From Euwallacea fornicatus (lineage: Eukaryota; Arthropoda; Insecta; Coleoptera; Curculionidae): DNA of 64,000 nucleotides. The stretch is taken from assembly GCF_040115645.1 (NCBI RefSeq), contig NC_089564.1:1116001-1180000 (forward strand). Direction: 5' to 3'. Positions 26,135-37,932 of this stretch are shown here, piece after piece. Position numbers and translations under genes: made by a program. Below the pieces are notes generated by a model. That model did no database searches. It saw nothing but the letters and a program-made list of their open reading frames with translations, and was not told where the DNA came from. The stretch's first letter is position 1. Each line of letters opens with the position of its first letter.

Positions 26135-28257
26135 CTGAAACGAAATTGGGAATATGCGATAGGAAGCCGCCGCTCCATAAAGAAAACCTTATGGGAACCC
26201 ATTAAAACGGCCGTAATTATTGTCAAAGACCGAACCCCTTTGGACGTCCTTCCGCGAACTAATAAAAATGCAACTATTTGTCTCTTTTCACAAATTCCAT
26301 GAATTTTTCACACGCAGTTAGGACTAGCCGGTAAAAGCTCGATCGGTCGACCTTGCAATTAGTTCTCATTCATTCTCCTGCATGATTAATCGCACTAATT
26401 TCCTATTATGGGTGTCGGTAAAGGTACGAAAATCGAAGCAAAATTGCACCAACGGGAGAAAAGTAGATTTTCCGCCTACGCACGCTGCACACTCAAGGTT
26501 CACAAAAATCTCATGCGTGGTTTCATAGTGATTTCTCCTTTTCTTGCGGTTTACTACCTTATTTAAATCGATTTTATGTTATGGTTTTAATAACACTTAA
26601 AGCTTTCGCATTTTATGCGGGTTATGAAACTCCCGCCTTGAAACCATGTCGTACGTGGCCTCCAAATTCATGGGAATTCTCAGACATTTGCCTGGGAATC
26701 AATTAATCTACAAATTAATCTCTTGGATACTTCAATTTGTTAATACTGCAGCGAGTTTCAAATTGTTCTCCCTAGATGGCGACGGCGGCGCACGCAATTT
26801 ATTAGCGCCTTGTGAGGTCATCATAAGTAATTACTCACCATAAAGTTCGGTTATATTTAGCGCAAATTTAATTGCACAATGAGAAATGCCTTTAACAAGC
26901 CTTAAGTAGTTTTTAACTTCCTCCAGACAGTGAATGGAATGTTTTATTCATGACTGGACATGTGCTCATCCCGGAAAAAGCCGGCTTGCACCAGACCACT
27001 GCTTATTAATAAGATTTTTTTAAGTGTATTCACACCTAGCAGGAGTTGCGTGCAACCGGCGATTTGGGGTGTTGTCGTGAACTATTGGAGTGATAATTAA
27101 GGGGCCGAAGTTTTTGCTCGGACAGCAAACAGGTGTACGATCGACTACTTATCACAGGCGGTCAGTTTCGTTTATTATTAATTGGCACTTCTCGAAGCGG
27201 AAATTCTATAATGAGGCACTTCCGGCTGCAGGACAATGAAATTTACGGGAAGAGTTCAGGGTACCTGGCACCGGACAAATCTGGAATTCGCCGATGCGAT
27301 GTCCGAAATGAGCAACTGTTTTTTCGACCGTTCGCCATTTCCATGTAGTGCGCGTTGCGCGTGACTTCGTTCGCTTAATCGCTTGAGCCGTTATCGAAAA
27401 TAATTTTTCGACGACACTCCAGTTTTTCCCAAACATTTATCTTTATATAAATTCTGGTTTTATCACATTTTACAAAGTTGCTCAATGGAGGTTGCGATAA
27501 TAGTTCGGCATTTTGGTTAAATCCGTTTCCTGTGCGGATTTGCGTCCGTTCCCTCGGGATTTTCGCCCGTCCTTGTCAGTTCCCAGAAATGTGTCACGAT
27601 ATCGGTTTTCCATTGTAGTTTGAACTGAGCGTTTTTAATGGACATTTTTGTAATAAAAACTGAGTTCCTGTAAGTGTAAGGTGCCCGCCCCGAAACAATT
27701 CCACCCACCCACCTTCCGGACCAAGGTCGGGTATTTTTAGGGTTTCAACGTGCGCCTTCCAATCGAAATTACGCACTTTCGGCAAATCAAGCCAAGAGTG
27801 GAGCTCATCAGCAATGAAGTTCGTTGACTACAGCTTAATTGCTGTTTATTTCTTGTTGTGTCGTTTTTTAAAGGCCACTGCAGTCAAGGCCACCGTCACC
27901 CGTCAAAACCGACCACAAGGCAGGAAAGGCGGTTGAACCCGAAGTATCCCACCCGGGTCCGTTTGACCTCCATTCGAGTCAAAACATTCGTGTGTAAAAA
28001 AAAAAATTAATTTAAAACTTCCACAACAGATCGCGCACCTCGCTTTGAACCGATTAAGTCACAAGCATTCCCACGCTTTAATGTAAACCAAGCTTAGGCC
28101 AATGGCGGCGAAGCCCGTGTTTAGATTTATTTTTTCCCAAATTGCTTCCTGTTTTCCGAACACCCATCTGAAAAGAGATTAGTAAGGCAAAGTCGGGAGG
28201 GGGGAAGGCGGGCGAAGACGGAGCTTCTTCACCGTGGAAAAGAGCATTTTTCCGCCT
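26135..28257. other. No recognisable gene
   Basis: Nothing identified. GTAAGTG near 27671 (plus) is an isolated donor-like word. Confidence 0.45.
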
Positions 28258-28341
28258 AATGACGTTAACGTAACGTGTCACGGCAATCCTGCCCCCGATA
28301 GTGTTGCCGTGTCATACAGCACGTTTCATTTTAACGTCATT
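28258..28341. repeat. 84-nt imperfect hairpin
   Basis: The 5' arm (28258-28286) and 3' arm (28304-28341) pair in three blocks: AATGACGTTAA with TTAACGTCATT (11 bp), AACGTG with CACGTT (6 bp) and CACGGCAA with TTGCCGTG (8 bp), around a 17-nt terminal loop. The 3' arm carries about 8 extra bases between blocks two and three. The overall size resembles a pre-miRNA, but the large asymmetric bulge does not fit a typical Dicer substrate. It could also be a decayed foldback transposon. No flanking TA duplication is evident. Confidence 0.75.
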
Positions 28342-31168
28342 GCTCGAGAATAAGATTCGTTCGTTTTTGTCATTCGTCTGAAACGTTTTCGTCCCCATGT
28401 TCCATGGTTAGACTGGACACGTGATAAATGGGCAAAGAGGACCGAAAGTCGAGACAACAGTTGGTCAGATTGCAATTGCGAAATTCGGGATGTTCAATGG
28501 GGAAATTAAGGCGCTCGTTCTCGCATCGTCACTAGAAGTTCCCTTTCGAAAGTAGCGGACAACTTCAAAATGATGAGAGAAATTCAGTGCTCAAAATTAC
28601 GTAACGAATTCCGGAGGTTTGGTAATTTTTTTGGAACGAACTTTAGTAGATATATGAGCTTCTTCGGAAGGCTCTGGAACAGTTTTAGGGGCGACTCGGA
28701 GGTCCCTACCAAGCCCTGGCTCCGCACCTAATGCCGTATCCGTAAATTTGACCGAAATGCATCCTGCTGGCACGTTGCACACAAACGTATGCGTATTTGA
28801 CAAATCGAAATAGAATTTCATTAGGCTCCACAGTGGGTTTTGTTGTCCGTATCATTAATAACTAAATCTTTGTTCCTGCCACTGATCAGGATCGATCCGA
28901 GGGTCATTCGTCGCATTCAAATATTTCTCGTTAGCTTGGACGAAGTCCGATTAATTAAAATAACGGCTCTGTCCCCTGGCATTCATCGAGCTCAAAACAA
29001 AGTGAACATACCCATCTACGCCAACAGGTGACATTTTTGTTTCATCCACGCCTACCGGTAATCCCACAACAATAACTATTATAGTGACAGGTCTTGGTGC
29101 TCGATGCCGGGCCCCTACTGAGAAAGTGGTCTAGATAGAATAATTAAAAATTACTGTAAGATATCTGGGTTAGACGCGGCTAATAATTGGTCTTTTTGTT
29201 GCCGGATGGGATAATTAAAATTTTGTGGAAGCTCGAGGGTGTTTGCGCATGGAGAAATGCCCCCGGGAGAGCGTTTTGTAGCTGAGCTTTTGGAATTCGT
29301 AAAAAAATCATTGCCCAAGGAACGTTAATTAGTCTGCTGCCACACCTTCTCTTTTTCCCAACCGAGCAGTTCGGATCATTTTCGTCTCTTGTTTAATACC
29401 CTCGATAGTGATCAGTCTATTAGCTCATAGACGGAGGATCACTGTCAGACGAATTTCTGACACGTTGCCGGGAACCGTCGAAAACGAGGTCTGTACGACT
29501 GGCGGGCCTGAGTCACGCTGGAAAAATTGCATTAGACATATCAAGGTGAAAAGTCTCAGTCTAACGGTCAGCCAACGTGGCTATCGATGAATCGGTGATT
29601 AAATATAACATTTTTCTTAACGTTGCATCACCATTGGAGCATTTGCCAGGGTAGGAGAAATTCGGAGAGAGCTGCCGTAGCTTTAAGGCGTCCGTTGTCT
29701 GAGAGAGCAGTAATGTCGGGTTTCTTTCGTTTCAGATACGCATTCAGTTAGCACAATGAATGTCAAGTGCACACAAATGCCTCTAATTAATTATGAACTT
29801 TACCGATAAATAAACTTGTTGGTTACTGCGGTTTCTAAATCTACAGAACTTTTAGTGAAACGATGCAGACATTGTGTCTACTTTCTCCCATTATTACGAT
29901 TATCGAAGATTTAGGCGAAGTACCCTTGCGTTTGTTTTAGAGGACAAACTTATTACCTGGAAGTCCGGCCATAAGAGCACTGTAGAGGTTCCCTAAGTGT
30001 CTTAATTGTACCAAACGTGGTGGCACGTTAGGACTAGCGATTGAGAGAGCCCAGATTGATTAAACGCACTGGAACGATGAGGGGGGCGAATTCGTCAATT
30101 CCTGCCAGGAAGCCGATTATCCACCGTCACCCGCTTCCCTGACCTCGTTTCGTGGAGTATTCGAGAATCGAGTGTCTTTTGGGCACCGGATCTCAAAAAT
30201 TATATCGTTGCATAGCAACTTGGTCAGCGATTGAGGAGTCGGAGGAAATAGCTACCCGAACGTGGAGAGGAACCATGTTGAACCCTCGTTAGAGTTCGAC
30301 ATAGGACCGCAAAGTGGGGGGAATTGAAAAATCGCGGATAGATCATAAAATTCTGATCCCGAAAGGGCCGGTCCGGCCGCTCATTCGGACGTTCAAATAT
30401 TTCATTTTAAAAGCATATTAATCCAACTGCCCTATGGGGCCACAATTCGTTTTAAGGAGCAACTTTCCGGGCACCGAATCTGGTTTAATTAGGCCATAAA
30501 CATTTTGTCAGGTCCCGAATATCTCAAATGAAAGAGTGACAGCGATGATCAAGTAAAAAATTATAACTCGTCCTTCCGACTGATGGCAAGACACACCTTA
30601 TCGGAATCAAGAACAACGGACACATACCGGGTTCTTCTAGGAACGTTTTTAAAATATCATAGATCATATCTTAACTGAACAGGACATTGATGATTTACTG
30701 AAAGCAACGCTTTATTTGGGACAAATAATGATTGGCGGTGAACATGAACGGAAGTGAGCATGAACTTGAACTTGGACGAGGAAACTTGAGAATATAAATT
30801 AGGAGAAACGAGTGACTAACATAACGGGAAGTGCATGAAACATCCATGCAATTAGGGCTACATTGCGCTTATTGGCATCGCCCCTGAAAAGCTTGCGAGT
30901 GCTACAAATAGCGATTCGAAGGCATTTTTGAGTCCTAACATCGGCAATAGTGAAAATCGGTCGAATATTGCTGGGGTACCACCAATAATAAACTAATAAT
31001 GTTTATAATAATCGGAAATGGCCGCCGCCTTTCGCAATACATGCACCATCTGCACGCGTTACATACGAAACCGATAAGGTTACTGAGCGTTTAAAATTTG
31101 CCGCACCATTACATGTGTAATGTTGACCACTCGCAGATTCCCGCGTTGGGGCCTTCCTGCGCTATATA
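28342..31168. other. No recognisable gene
   Basis: Nothing identified. TTTCTTTCGTTTCAG at about 29720-29735 is a good plus-strand acceptor, but no donor or open frame follows that would define an exon. Confidence 0.45.
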
Positions 31169-31944
31169 CAGGGTGTTTCCTAACTGCGTGTAAAAAATTT
31201 AAAGGCGCAATCCTCGACTGATTTTGAGTCAAAAATGCCTAATAAACGTATGTTCGCAAATGCCTTGTTTCCAAGATACAGGGTGTCGAAATGCGACAAG
31301 AAAAAGAGATTTTATTTCCAAAATGACTCGATTTGGGTGTTCGAATTTTAGAAAAGACAATTCCGGGGGTTCCGGGGTTTGCTTCAATACGTCTTAAAAT
31401 TTCTTCCTCCACTTCTGGTGTTCGACGTGTTACTGGCTTTCCTCCTCCTGGAGTTAGATAATAAGAGATCCTGTATCACAAAGACGTTGAAAGAGGTTTT
31501 TAAAGGTTTGGTGGTTTGGAAACCTTTCCATGTAAATGCGCCTCGCTGCCGAACACTCACCATCAGCAAGGCCGTAAACGAAAACCATATTGGCCATATC
31601 TTGATTGGTGTAATTGGGCATTTGAAAAATTTTCAAAACTGAGGTATAATCTGATTTTTGGGACACAGAACTAAATTCTTTCACTTTAGAGGGTAAAACG
31701 CCAAAATAACACTGACTATCTTGTTTATAGTAGTGGAAATAGCAAAAAAAACTAACAATAAACAAGTTAGTAAATACCACCAAACCTTTAGAAACCTTTA
31801 AAACCTTTTTCAACGTCTTTCAGTCAACACCCTGTATCTTGGAAACGAGGCATTTGCGAACATATGTTTATTAGACATTTTTGACTCAAAATCAGTCGAG
31901 GATTACGCCTTTAAATTTTTTACACGTAGTTAGGAAACACCCTG
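31169..31944. mobile_element. Complete 776-bp Tc1/mariner-type element with 118-bp TIRs
   Basis: The element begins CAGGGTGTTTCC and ends GGAAACACCCTG, with TA on both sides (31167-31168 and 31945-31946), the target duplication typical of Tc1/mariner elements. Terminal inverted repeats 31169-31286 and 31827-31944 are each 118 bp and differ at only a handful of sites, so the insertion is relatively young. Between them lie the N-terminal part of a transposase on the minus strand and a second, inner inverted repeat. Catalytic residues are absent, so it could move only if supplied with transposase in trans. Confidence 0.93.
31340..31621 (-). pseudogene. Truncated mariner-type transposase (N-terminal HTH part only)
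   Basis: On the minus strand ATG at 31621 starts MPNYTNQDMANMVFVYGLAD, then GECSAARRIYMERFPN, then a region ending LCDTGSL. This is the typical N-terminal helix-turn-helix pattern of insect mariner-like transposases (an (M)VFVYG motif, an ARR-Y-ERFP motif, a TGS motif). After a frameshift near 31470 the frame continues with RTPEVEEEILRRIEANPG, the start of the second DNA-binding helix-turn-helix. The sequence then runs into the left TIR: the whole DDE/D catalytic domain is missing. It is therefore a non-autonomous internal-deletion derivative of a formerly coding element. Confidence 0.85.
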
Positions 31945-31946
31945 TA

Positions 31947-32449
31947 TATGTATATAAGAAAAAAAAACGCTCATATACGTAAGACATATTTCTCAGAGGG
32001 GAATATTTTAGGCTAGCTCGGACTTCCTTTTCGCGACCCTTAAGCGGGAAGGTGCTCACCCCCAAAATCTTATACTGAAAAGAGGGTCAAGTGACACCTC
32101 ATTTTCAAGGTGCTTTAATGTGCTCCAAAACCCCCCAAGTTTGTGGTCAACAAACCCTAGATGGCGGCTTTTCAAATGCGCTCAAACTCACTTATTTACA
32201 TTCAGCTATTACGCCCGTTTCACTTCGCCACGGTAGATTGAATGGCGTTTTCTTCATGTCGTTTTTGTTACGCTAAAAAAAAGGATTCTTTCTAGGTGCT
32301 AGCAAGACACGAGGAGTGATTTCTCCGTTTTTCAACAGAGAATGTAACTCTGGCACACCTTAGTATTAATAATATCGTCCAAAGGGGTGATGTTTCGTTG
32401 TGTTCTACGGCTCACATTGTACGTGTAACGGAACTGAAAGTGACGTAAT
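31947..32449. other. No recognisable gene
   Basis: A short stretch between two transposon remnants. I could not find a left terminal repeat for the downstream transposase relic here, so its 5' end is either lost or too diverged. Confidence 0.45.
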
Positions 32450-33612
32450 AATATTCAGTTGCCGAAATGGCGCAAACAATTTTTTCCTTTCTTTGGAAAC
32501 GGTAAAGGAAAATCTAATAGAACGGTCAGAATCTTCAATCAATTGCGTCAACGTCACTCGGAAGTGCATTTCGAAGTTGATGTAAAAATTTCGAAAAACT
32601 GGGTCTGTAGGTGGCGAAAAGCGTCCAAACGAAAACGCGATAGTAAATGAGGCTGCCGAGGTGCCAGTTTTGGAACACGTTCTTCGGGGCCCTACATTAA
32701 GCACTCGAAAGTTAAGACGAGGTGCCATCTGTTGACGAGCATGCGAACCATCAAGTTAAAAAAAAATATACAAATTTCATCCATATAAATTGTATCTAGT
32801 GCAACAGCTTAATGAGGATGATTTTGACAGGCGCTTGCAATTTTGCGAAAGCATGTCAGAACGGATTCTAAATGATCAACAGTTCTTTTTTAATATATGT
32901 TTCTCAGACGAATGCTCTTTCTCCTTGAACGGTACTGTGAATCCGGCACAACCGCCGTTACTGATCTAATGAGAATCCTGCAATTGTTCACGAGATCCAA
33001 ATACAATATCTGCAAAAATTCAACCTTCGAACGGGAACGTTCGGTAAACTCATATTTTTCACCCTGGTAATGTGACAGGCGAAATGAATTCTTACGTCAT
33101 TTATCCGGCATTAATAGAGACAATTGCAAACGATGACCAACACACGGGAAACAATTTGACATCGTAGCAAGACGGCGCAGCACCTCGTTACGCGCTAATT
33201 GTATTTAGGATCAAACGTGTCCTGGCAACGGCAACGTGTCTTAGCAACGGCGACGTGTCTTGGCAACGGCGACGTGTCTTGGCAACGGCGACGTGTCTTG
33301 GCAACGGCGACGTGTCTTGGCAACGGCGACGTGTCCTGGCAACGGCAACGTGTCCTGGGCAATGGATTGGACGGACGGGGCTCATGGAGTGGTCTCCGCG
33401 TTCTCCAGAGTCCATCGGATGTCTCTTTATGGGGCCACTTAAAATGTAGGATCTGCGTCACCGAACCGACATCTTTGAATGGCTCGCGCCAGCGGATCAC
33501 TACCGAATTTAATAAAATCGTTCCGCCAACCCTCGAAAACGTTCGACGGCGGTCTAGACAAAATCTTCTTCGTCGTATTAAGGTCGATGGGGTGGGCATT
33601 TTCGACGTAAAT
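32450..33612 (+). pseudogene. Degraded full-length mariner-type transposase (DD37D-like spacing)
   Basis: Plus-strand relic broken by frameshifts and stops, readable across almost the whole transposase. Blocks in order: KFRKTGSVG near 32.59 kb (end of first HTH); VPVLEHVL followed by LSTRKL (second HTH, about 32.66-32.71 kb); FHPYKLYLVQQLNEDDFDRR from 32.78 kb; CFSDECSF with the first catalytic Asp at 32907; QDGAAPRYA with the second Asp at 33171; WIGRTGLMEWSPRSP; then, after a shift of frame, PSDVSLWGHLK with the third Asp at 33418, and VPPTLENVRR near the C-terminus. All three catalytic Asp codons survive, but the frame is destroyed and a minisatellite sits between Asp2 and Asp3. A possible right end CACCCTG lies at 33637; no left end was found. 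Confidence 0.9.
33217..33365. repeat. 19-bp minisatellite inside the transposase relic
   Basis: Seven full 19-bp units (33217-33349) with consensus GTGTCTTGGCAACGGCGAC, then a partial divergent unit GTGTCCTGGGCAATGG. Units 1 and 7 share CCTGG and CAAC; units 3-6 are identical, pointing to recent amplification of the middle. The partial last unit encodes the C-P-G-Q-W that normally precedes WIGR in this transposase family, so the array was born from the gene's own codons. As 19 is not a multiple of three, the frame rotates from unit to unit, yet an unbroken frame of 218 codons (33199-33855) crosses it. Confidence 0.93.
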
Positions 33613-36600
33613 GAAAGCGTTTCGTTTTCAAGCGGTCACCCTGTGTCCGCCGCCCTTTCCGAACTGCCAGTTTCACAGTCTTGCGGAAAGATTAATAAAA
33701 ATTTGGGCGTTCGGAGAAACTCGGTGGGAATTCGTCCTGCAGGTTGGACGTTACCATTAGCCATTCACGGCGGCTGTTTTCATTTGCATTCATTCCGATG
33801 GCTTGACTTGATTGATTCCCAGGGAAAGAAGTTTTCGGAATTGATAATGACATGAAGTAAATTACAAAAAGTCGCGGCTAATTAAATTCGAGAAACCAAA
33901 ACCTGAGAGAATATATGAGTATCCGATGATCAACTTTCCCGGTGTGTAATGTTTTGAGGGTATCTCGTCTTGCCTTCATAGTTAAAATTTATCTTTCGAA
34001 TTGAATCATTTCTAATTTGAGAATTTACTCGTTACGGTCCATATTGAAACGAAATATTTACCTTCGCTAAGATTCACCCCTTGTCCGCATTCTCGGTTGA
34101 CACCCTGTATTATCAATGGCCTCAATTTGTTTTTGAAGAAAGAAGTTCGTGGTTTGATATTATCAATTATTCCTGTGCTGAGGGCAGTTTCACCATTACC
34201 ATAACAGGGAAACTTGAATTCGAGTCGCATCTGGTTTGCACCACCAGGGCCAATGCAACGGACCCTGTCGAATCAGTGAGAACCGAATGGCCTTAACGCA
34301 CCCGAAGAAGAATTTAATATGAGTCAAAGAGATGCGAGGCCTCGTGCATAGCTCTATTAGCATCTGCCACAACTTCGTTTTCCTATGGACTCCGCCTAGC
34401 AAATTAACATTTTTCCGTCGTTAAAAACCAAAATTAGAAAATCATCATCGCTAATCACCGTGATTAAGACCGATACACCACCGTCAAAAACACTAACGAT
34501 CTAATAATGACATACTTGCATGGTTTTGTATCGCAAAAAAACAGGTTCTTCTAGCTTCAATGAAATTTCTCGGAGGCGTAGAGACAGAACCAATTTGTTC
34601 TTAATTTCTAAACAGTACACGACCTGCCCCAATTCGCTCTACCTACCTATATATCCAGTCTGACGTTTCGGATAAGTAAGAGGAGTGTGAAAGAAACTTT
34701 GAATAACGCCCTCGTATGGGCAAGTGTGGGTCGAGAGTATGTGGTAATAACCACAATCGGCTTGTGGGAGAAAGAGACACTACTAACCTAATTTGCTTTG
34801 CAGCCAGTTGCAAGTCGAGCTTTGAAAACTGCATTCATGAATCAGGCTTTATGTGAAAATGGACGTGGGTGGAGGCCCAGAGAGTCAGGGACTGACGTCA
34901 GTGGGATTGCTTCTTTTTCTTTGTTTATTTTTGCATAATGTCCGCTTAGTCTGGTAGCGTGTCATTAACTTAAATTATTTTTAAGGAATTAACATATTAT
35001 TTGGTGTTAATTAATCTACGCGGAACGCGTATATATGTAACCTGCAAAAAACCGTCTGGTAGGTTTGCTCCATCTTATTATAATAATTTACTGGCCGTGA
35101 ACTTCTATAGCAATAAACTATTCAAGGTTGGTCGAAATGCCGAGTTAATGGAAATAGTTTCTGCTTTTTTTTTTTGTCAATGCACTGCCGCAACCTGGGT
35201 GTAACATGGCCGACCATTCCAACTTGGATTAACATTTAAATTGGAAATCGATTGTCCGACACTTCTTCGTACTAGAAGCAATCACTTTTTCTTCTTCTCA
35301 TTCAGCGCCTCCAATGAATGACCACTAAAATTCCCCTGCTTGTCGGGCCGCAACCACCCGTTTAACTAGAACACTCTTTTATAATAACCTTTAAGACTTT
35401 TTGATCCATTAAATAACACAGCGTTTGATTGCAATCGCCGCCATAGCATTTAAGAGACTGTGCCCCAGTGCGCAACAACCCGCTTGCATCGAAAAATCAC
35501 CAATAATTGCCTGTCATGTTACCAAACCGAACCTACCCACATTCTGTATACCAATTCCATTAAGTAGGTATTAAGTCATATTCTTCGTTTTTCCCACTTA
35601 CGCAACTGTTTTAAGCCGCTTTTACATGTTGCCGTTCCATTCTCCATTCATGCGGTGATTTAAAACATACAATGCTGCCGTTTCAGCTGTCTCGACGGTC
35701 GATCTCGGGGAACGCCGTTTAAGACCAATGTCAATGTGCTTAAGTTGACAGTGACAGGCCAAAAAAATGACAGCTGTGGGATAGGGATAGTCACCGAACT
35801 ATGTCTACGGGGGACGATGTATTCATAGCTCGTCTGGCCTAGATTACTGTTCGCGAAATACACTTTTTAAACTGACACGATTCGTTCAGGCGGCACTTAA
35901 AGATGTAGTGGCGTGGTGCCAGGAATATTTAGTTTTGCAAGTAACCTTTTCTGACCCGAAATATTTTTATAACCTAAAAGTGATATTTCCGGGATATTTT
36001 TGGATAGGTGCGTTTTCGTGAATGACGGCAACGTCGCCCGGAATCCGTTTGCTCTTTAGCCGTTCTCGAGCCGGTCGGTGTTGCCGGCGGCGTTTTGACC
36101 TTCGCGGAATTTCAGGTCAATGGACCTCGATTCCGCGCCGTCGACGAAGGACACTGCGAATTTTCGGGAGGAACCGCGCCATTTGATCTGCGAACGCGTT
36201 CTAGGGGAAACCGGGGTCGTGCCGTCCCGCTTGGAGATGCGATATTTGCCTGTCTGAGAATGTGTGTAGTGTGACCCGTCATGGTTTTTTTCCTCAAATG
36301 AACATGCTGCTCTAACCATCTAACGCGCGATACAACAGCATTTTATGATCCGCTTCATACTATGGGAAAAGTGGTCTGTCAATAATGTAATTTTTTTCAC
36401 ACATTTCTGTGTGACGCGTAGTTCCGAAAGGATTGAACAAAAAAGACTGATATACTATGAACATATATGGGAAAAAAGTTCACGCATGCCGTCTGATTGT
36501 GTTCAAGAGTAGGGCTCTACTCGCGCCGCTCGTAACGCAACCTTCTGCATCGGGGATGATACTCTCTATTATACGCTCGTCCGGCAATTTCTCCCGGAAA

Positions 36601-37569
36601 CGATAAATTTTGAAAACGGAAAGCTGCACGGTTGCAGCTAATTTATGTATAAAAATGAAGTAAATCGTTATTTTCTGTTTTACACAAGTATGTGTATAAA
36701 ACTTTTGACTAAAAATCACCTCTCGTTCATTCAAAATACACTTTTTCAATTTTAAATAAAGAAACAAACGGATCAAAAATGCGAATATGGCAGAGGCGTA
36801 ATGTAATAATTGGAGACACAGCCTGATGGAAGCCCGAGGACAACGCATGCACCACATAAGAGGTCTAGACCTGCAGCCCCGAATTTTGCAGCTGCAGTGG
36901 GCCTTTTCACGACAATCGCCTCCTCCTAGTCCCTTTTATTATCACTTTCGTTTGCTTTTAGATTAAAAACGTATTAGGAGACCGTGGCAGCCCCTATGCT
37001 AACAAACTAAATAATTAACTCTCCGGTTCTATCCAGTATTTATTCACGGCTTCTGTTGTTCCGTGGCGTCAAACCTGACTCATAGAAAGACTTCCTCGAA
37101 TTGAATTTTCGGTTCAAACAACTGCCGAGTCATTTAAAGGACGCAAAGCAAAAACACGCCATTGACATTGCTGTAGCCGGCCACCTAGAAATCCCACAAA
37201 ACATTCCTACTCGAGTCGTTTTTGGGGTAAATATTTGTAAACAACTCGAAAGTTTATTGATCGTTTTGTGGAGACGCGAATTCGTTCCTGGCCGAAATAT
37301 GAGTTGAAGATGTTAATTTATTTGAAAGGAAAAACAATTGTAGACAAATTTCTTGCCGTTACCGTGAGGGGGGCAATTTAACTCGCCTTGGCGCTCCAGT
37401 TTCGAAAAAGCGCCTTTTCGCCCGGCCGCGGCAGCAACTGCGAAAGAACTCGTCCTGGCGAGACATACCGTATTCTGTTTTGAGACAAATATCGAGTTTA
37501 TTTGAATAGGGAATTTTTCGCGTGGGCACAGGACAAAAATAAGCACGACGCACATGGCGCAAGTAATAA
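33613..37569. other. No recognisable gene; one small orphan frame
   Basis: No gene called. An ATG at 36120 opens 45 codons (MDLDSAPSTKDTANFREEPR...) to TGA at 36255-36257 within a GC-rich patch, directly after an acceptor-like AATTTCAG. There is no donor and no family match, so it is noted only. ACACCCTGTA at 34099 resembles a transposon end but has no partner. Confidence 0.4.
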
Positions 37570-37875
37570 AATTACGAAGTGGAAATTCGCAAGCGTAACT
37601 CCGTTCCCCGTCCCTTCAACGGGCGCACCTACGCACCTGTACAGAGCGATTTCGCGGCGACTCTCCAGACATGCGTAAGTTTTTTGACTATTTCATTCGT
37701 CGACTTTGACCCACATTCCGAAGCAAAGCCGAATTGTTTTTGCTCAATTTCTCCTTTGTTTGCTTTCCTTTGCGGCTTTGCATGTTTAATTTCGTTTTCT
37801 CTCCAGCTCCGACGATCGATTGCCACCGGTAGAACGATCGCAAGGTCGACGTGCTTGCAAATGTCCGTTTCGTAA
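37570..37875 (+). other. Candidate short intron between two GC-rich exon-like blocks
   Basis: A strong donor ATGC|GTAAGTTTTTT at about 37675 and a strong acceptor TTTCGTTTTCTCTCCAG ending at about 37806 would define an intron of roughly 130 nt, typical of insect short introns. The 5' block is GC-rich and the intervening stretch T-rich, as expected. The same frame is open on both sides (98 codons in all, from a GTG with no ATG), so the reading is compatible with, but does not prove, coding. The 5' boundary of the upstream block is not evident. It might be a non-coding first exon. Confidence 0.25.
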
Positions 37876-37932
37876 TTTTATCGCTCGCTTCTCGTCGTAC
37901 CCTCTTCAGCGTGAACGCTCAAAATTCTAAAT

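Noticed and set aside
34096..34110. ACACCCTGTAT resembling a transposon right end
   Set aside because: Only about ten bases match and no left end was found; cannot assign it to the transposase relic upstream.
36120..36257. 45-codon ATG frame after an acceptor-like AATTTCAG
   Set aside because: No donor, no family and poor start context; noted only.
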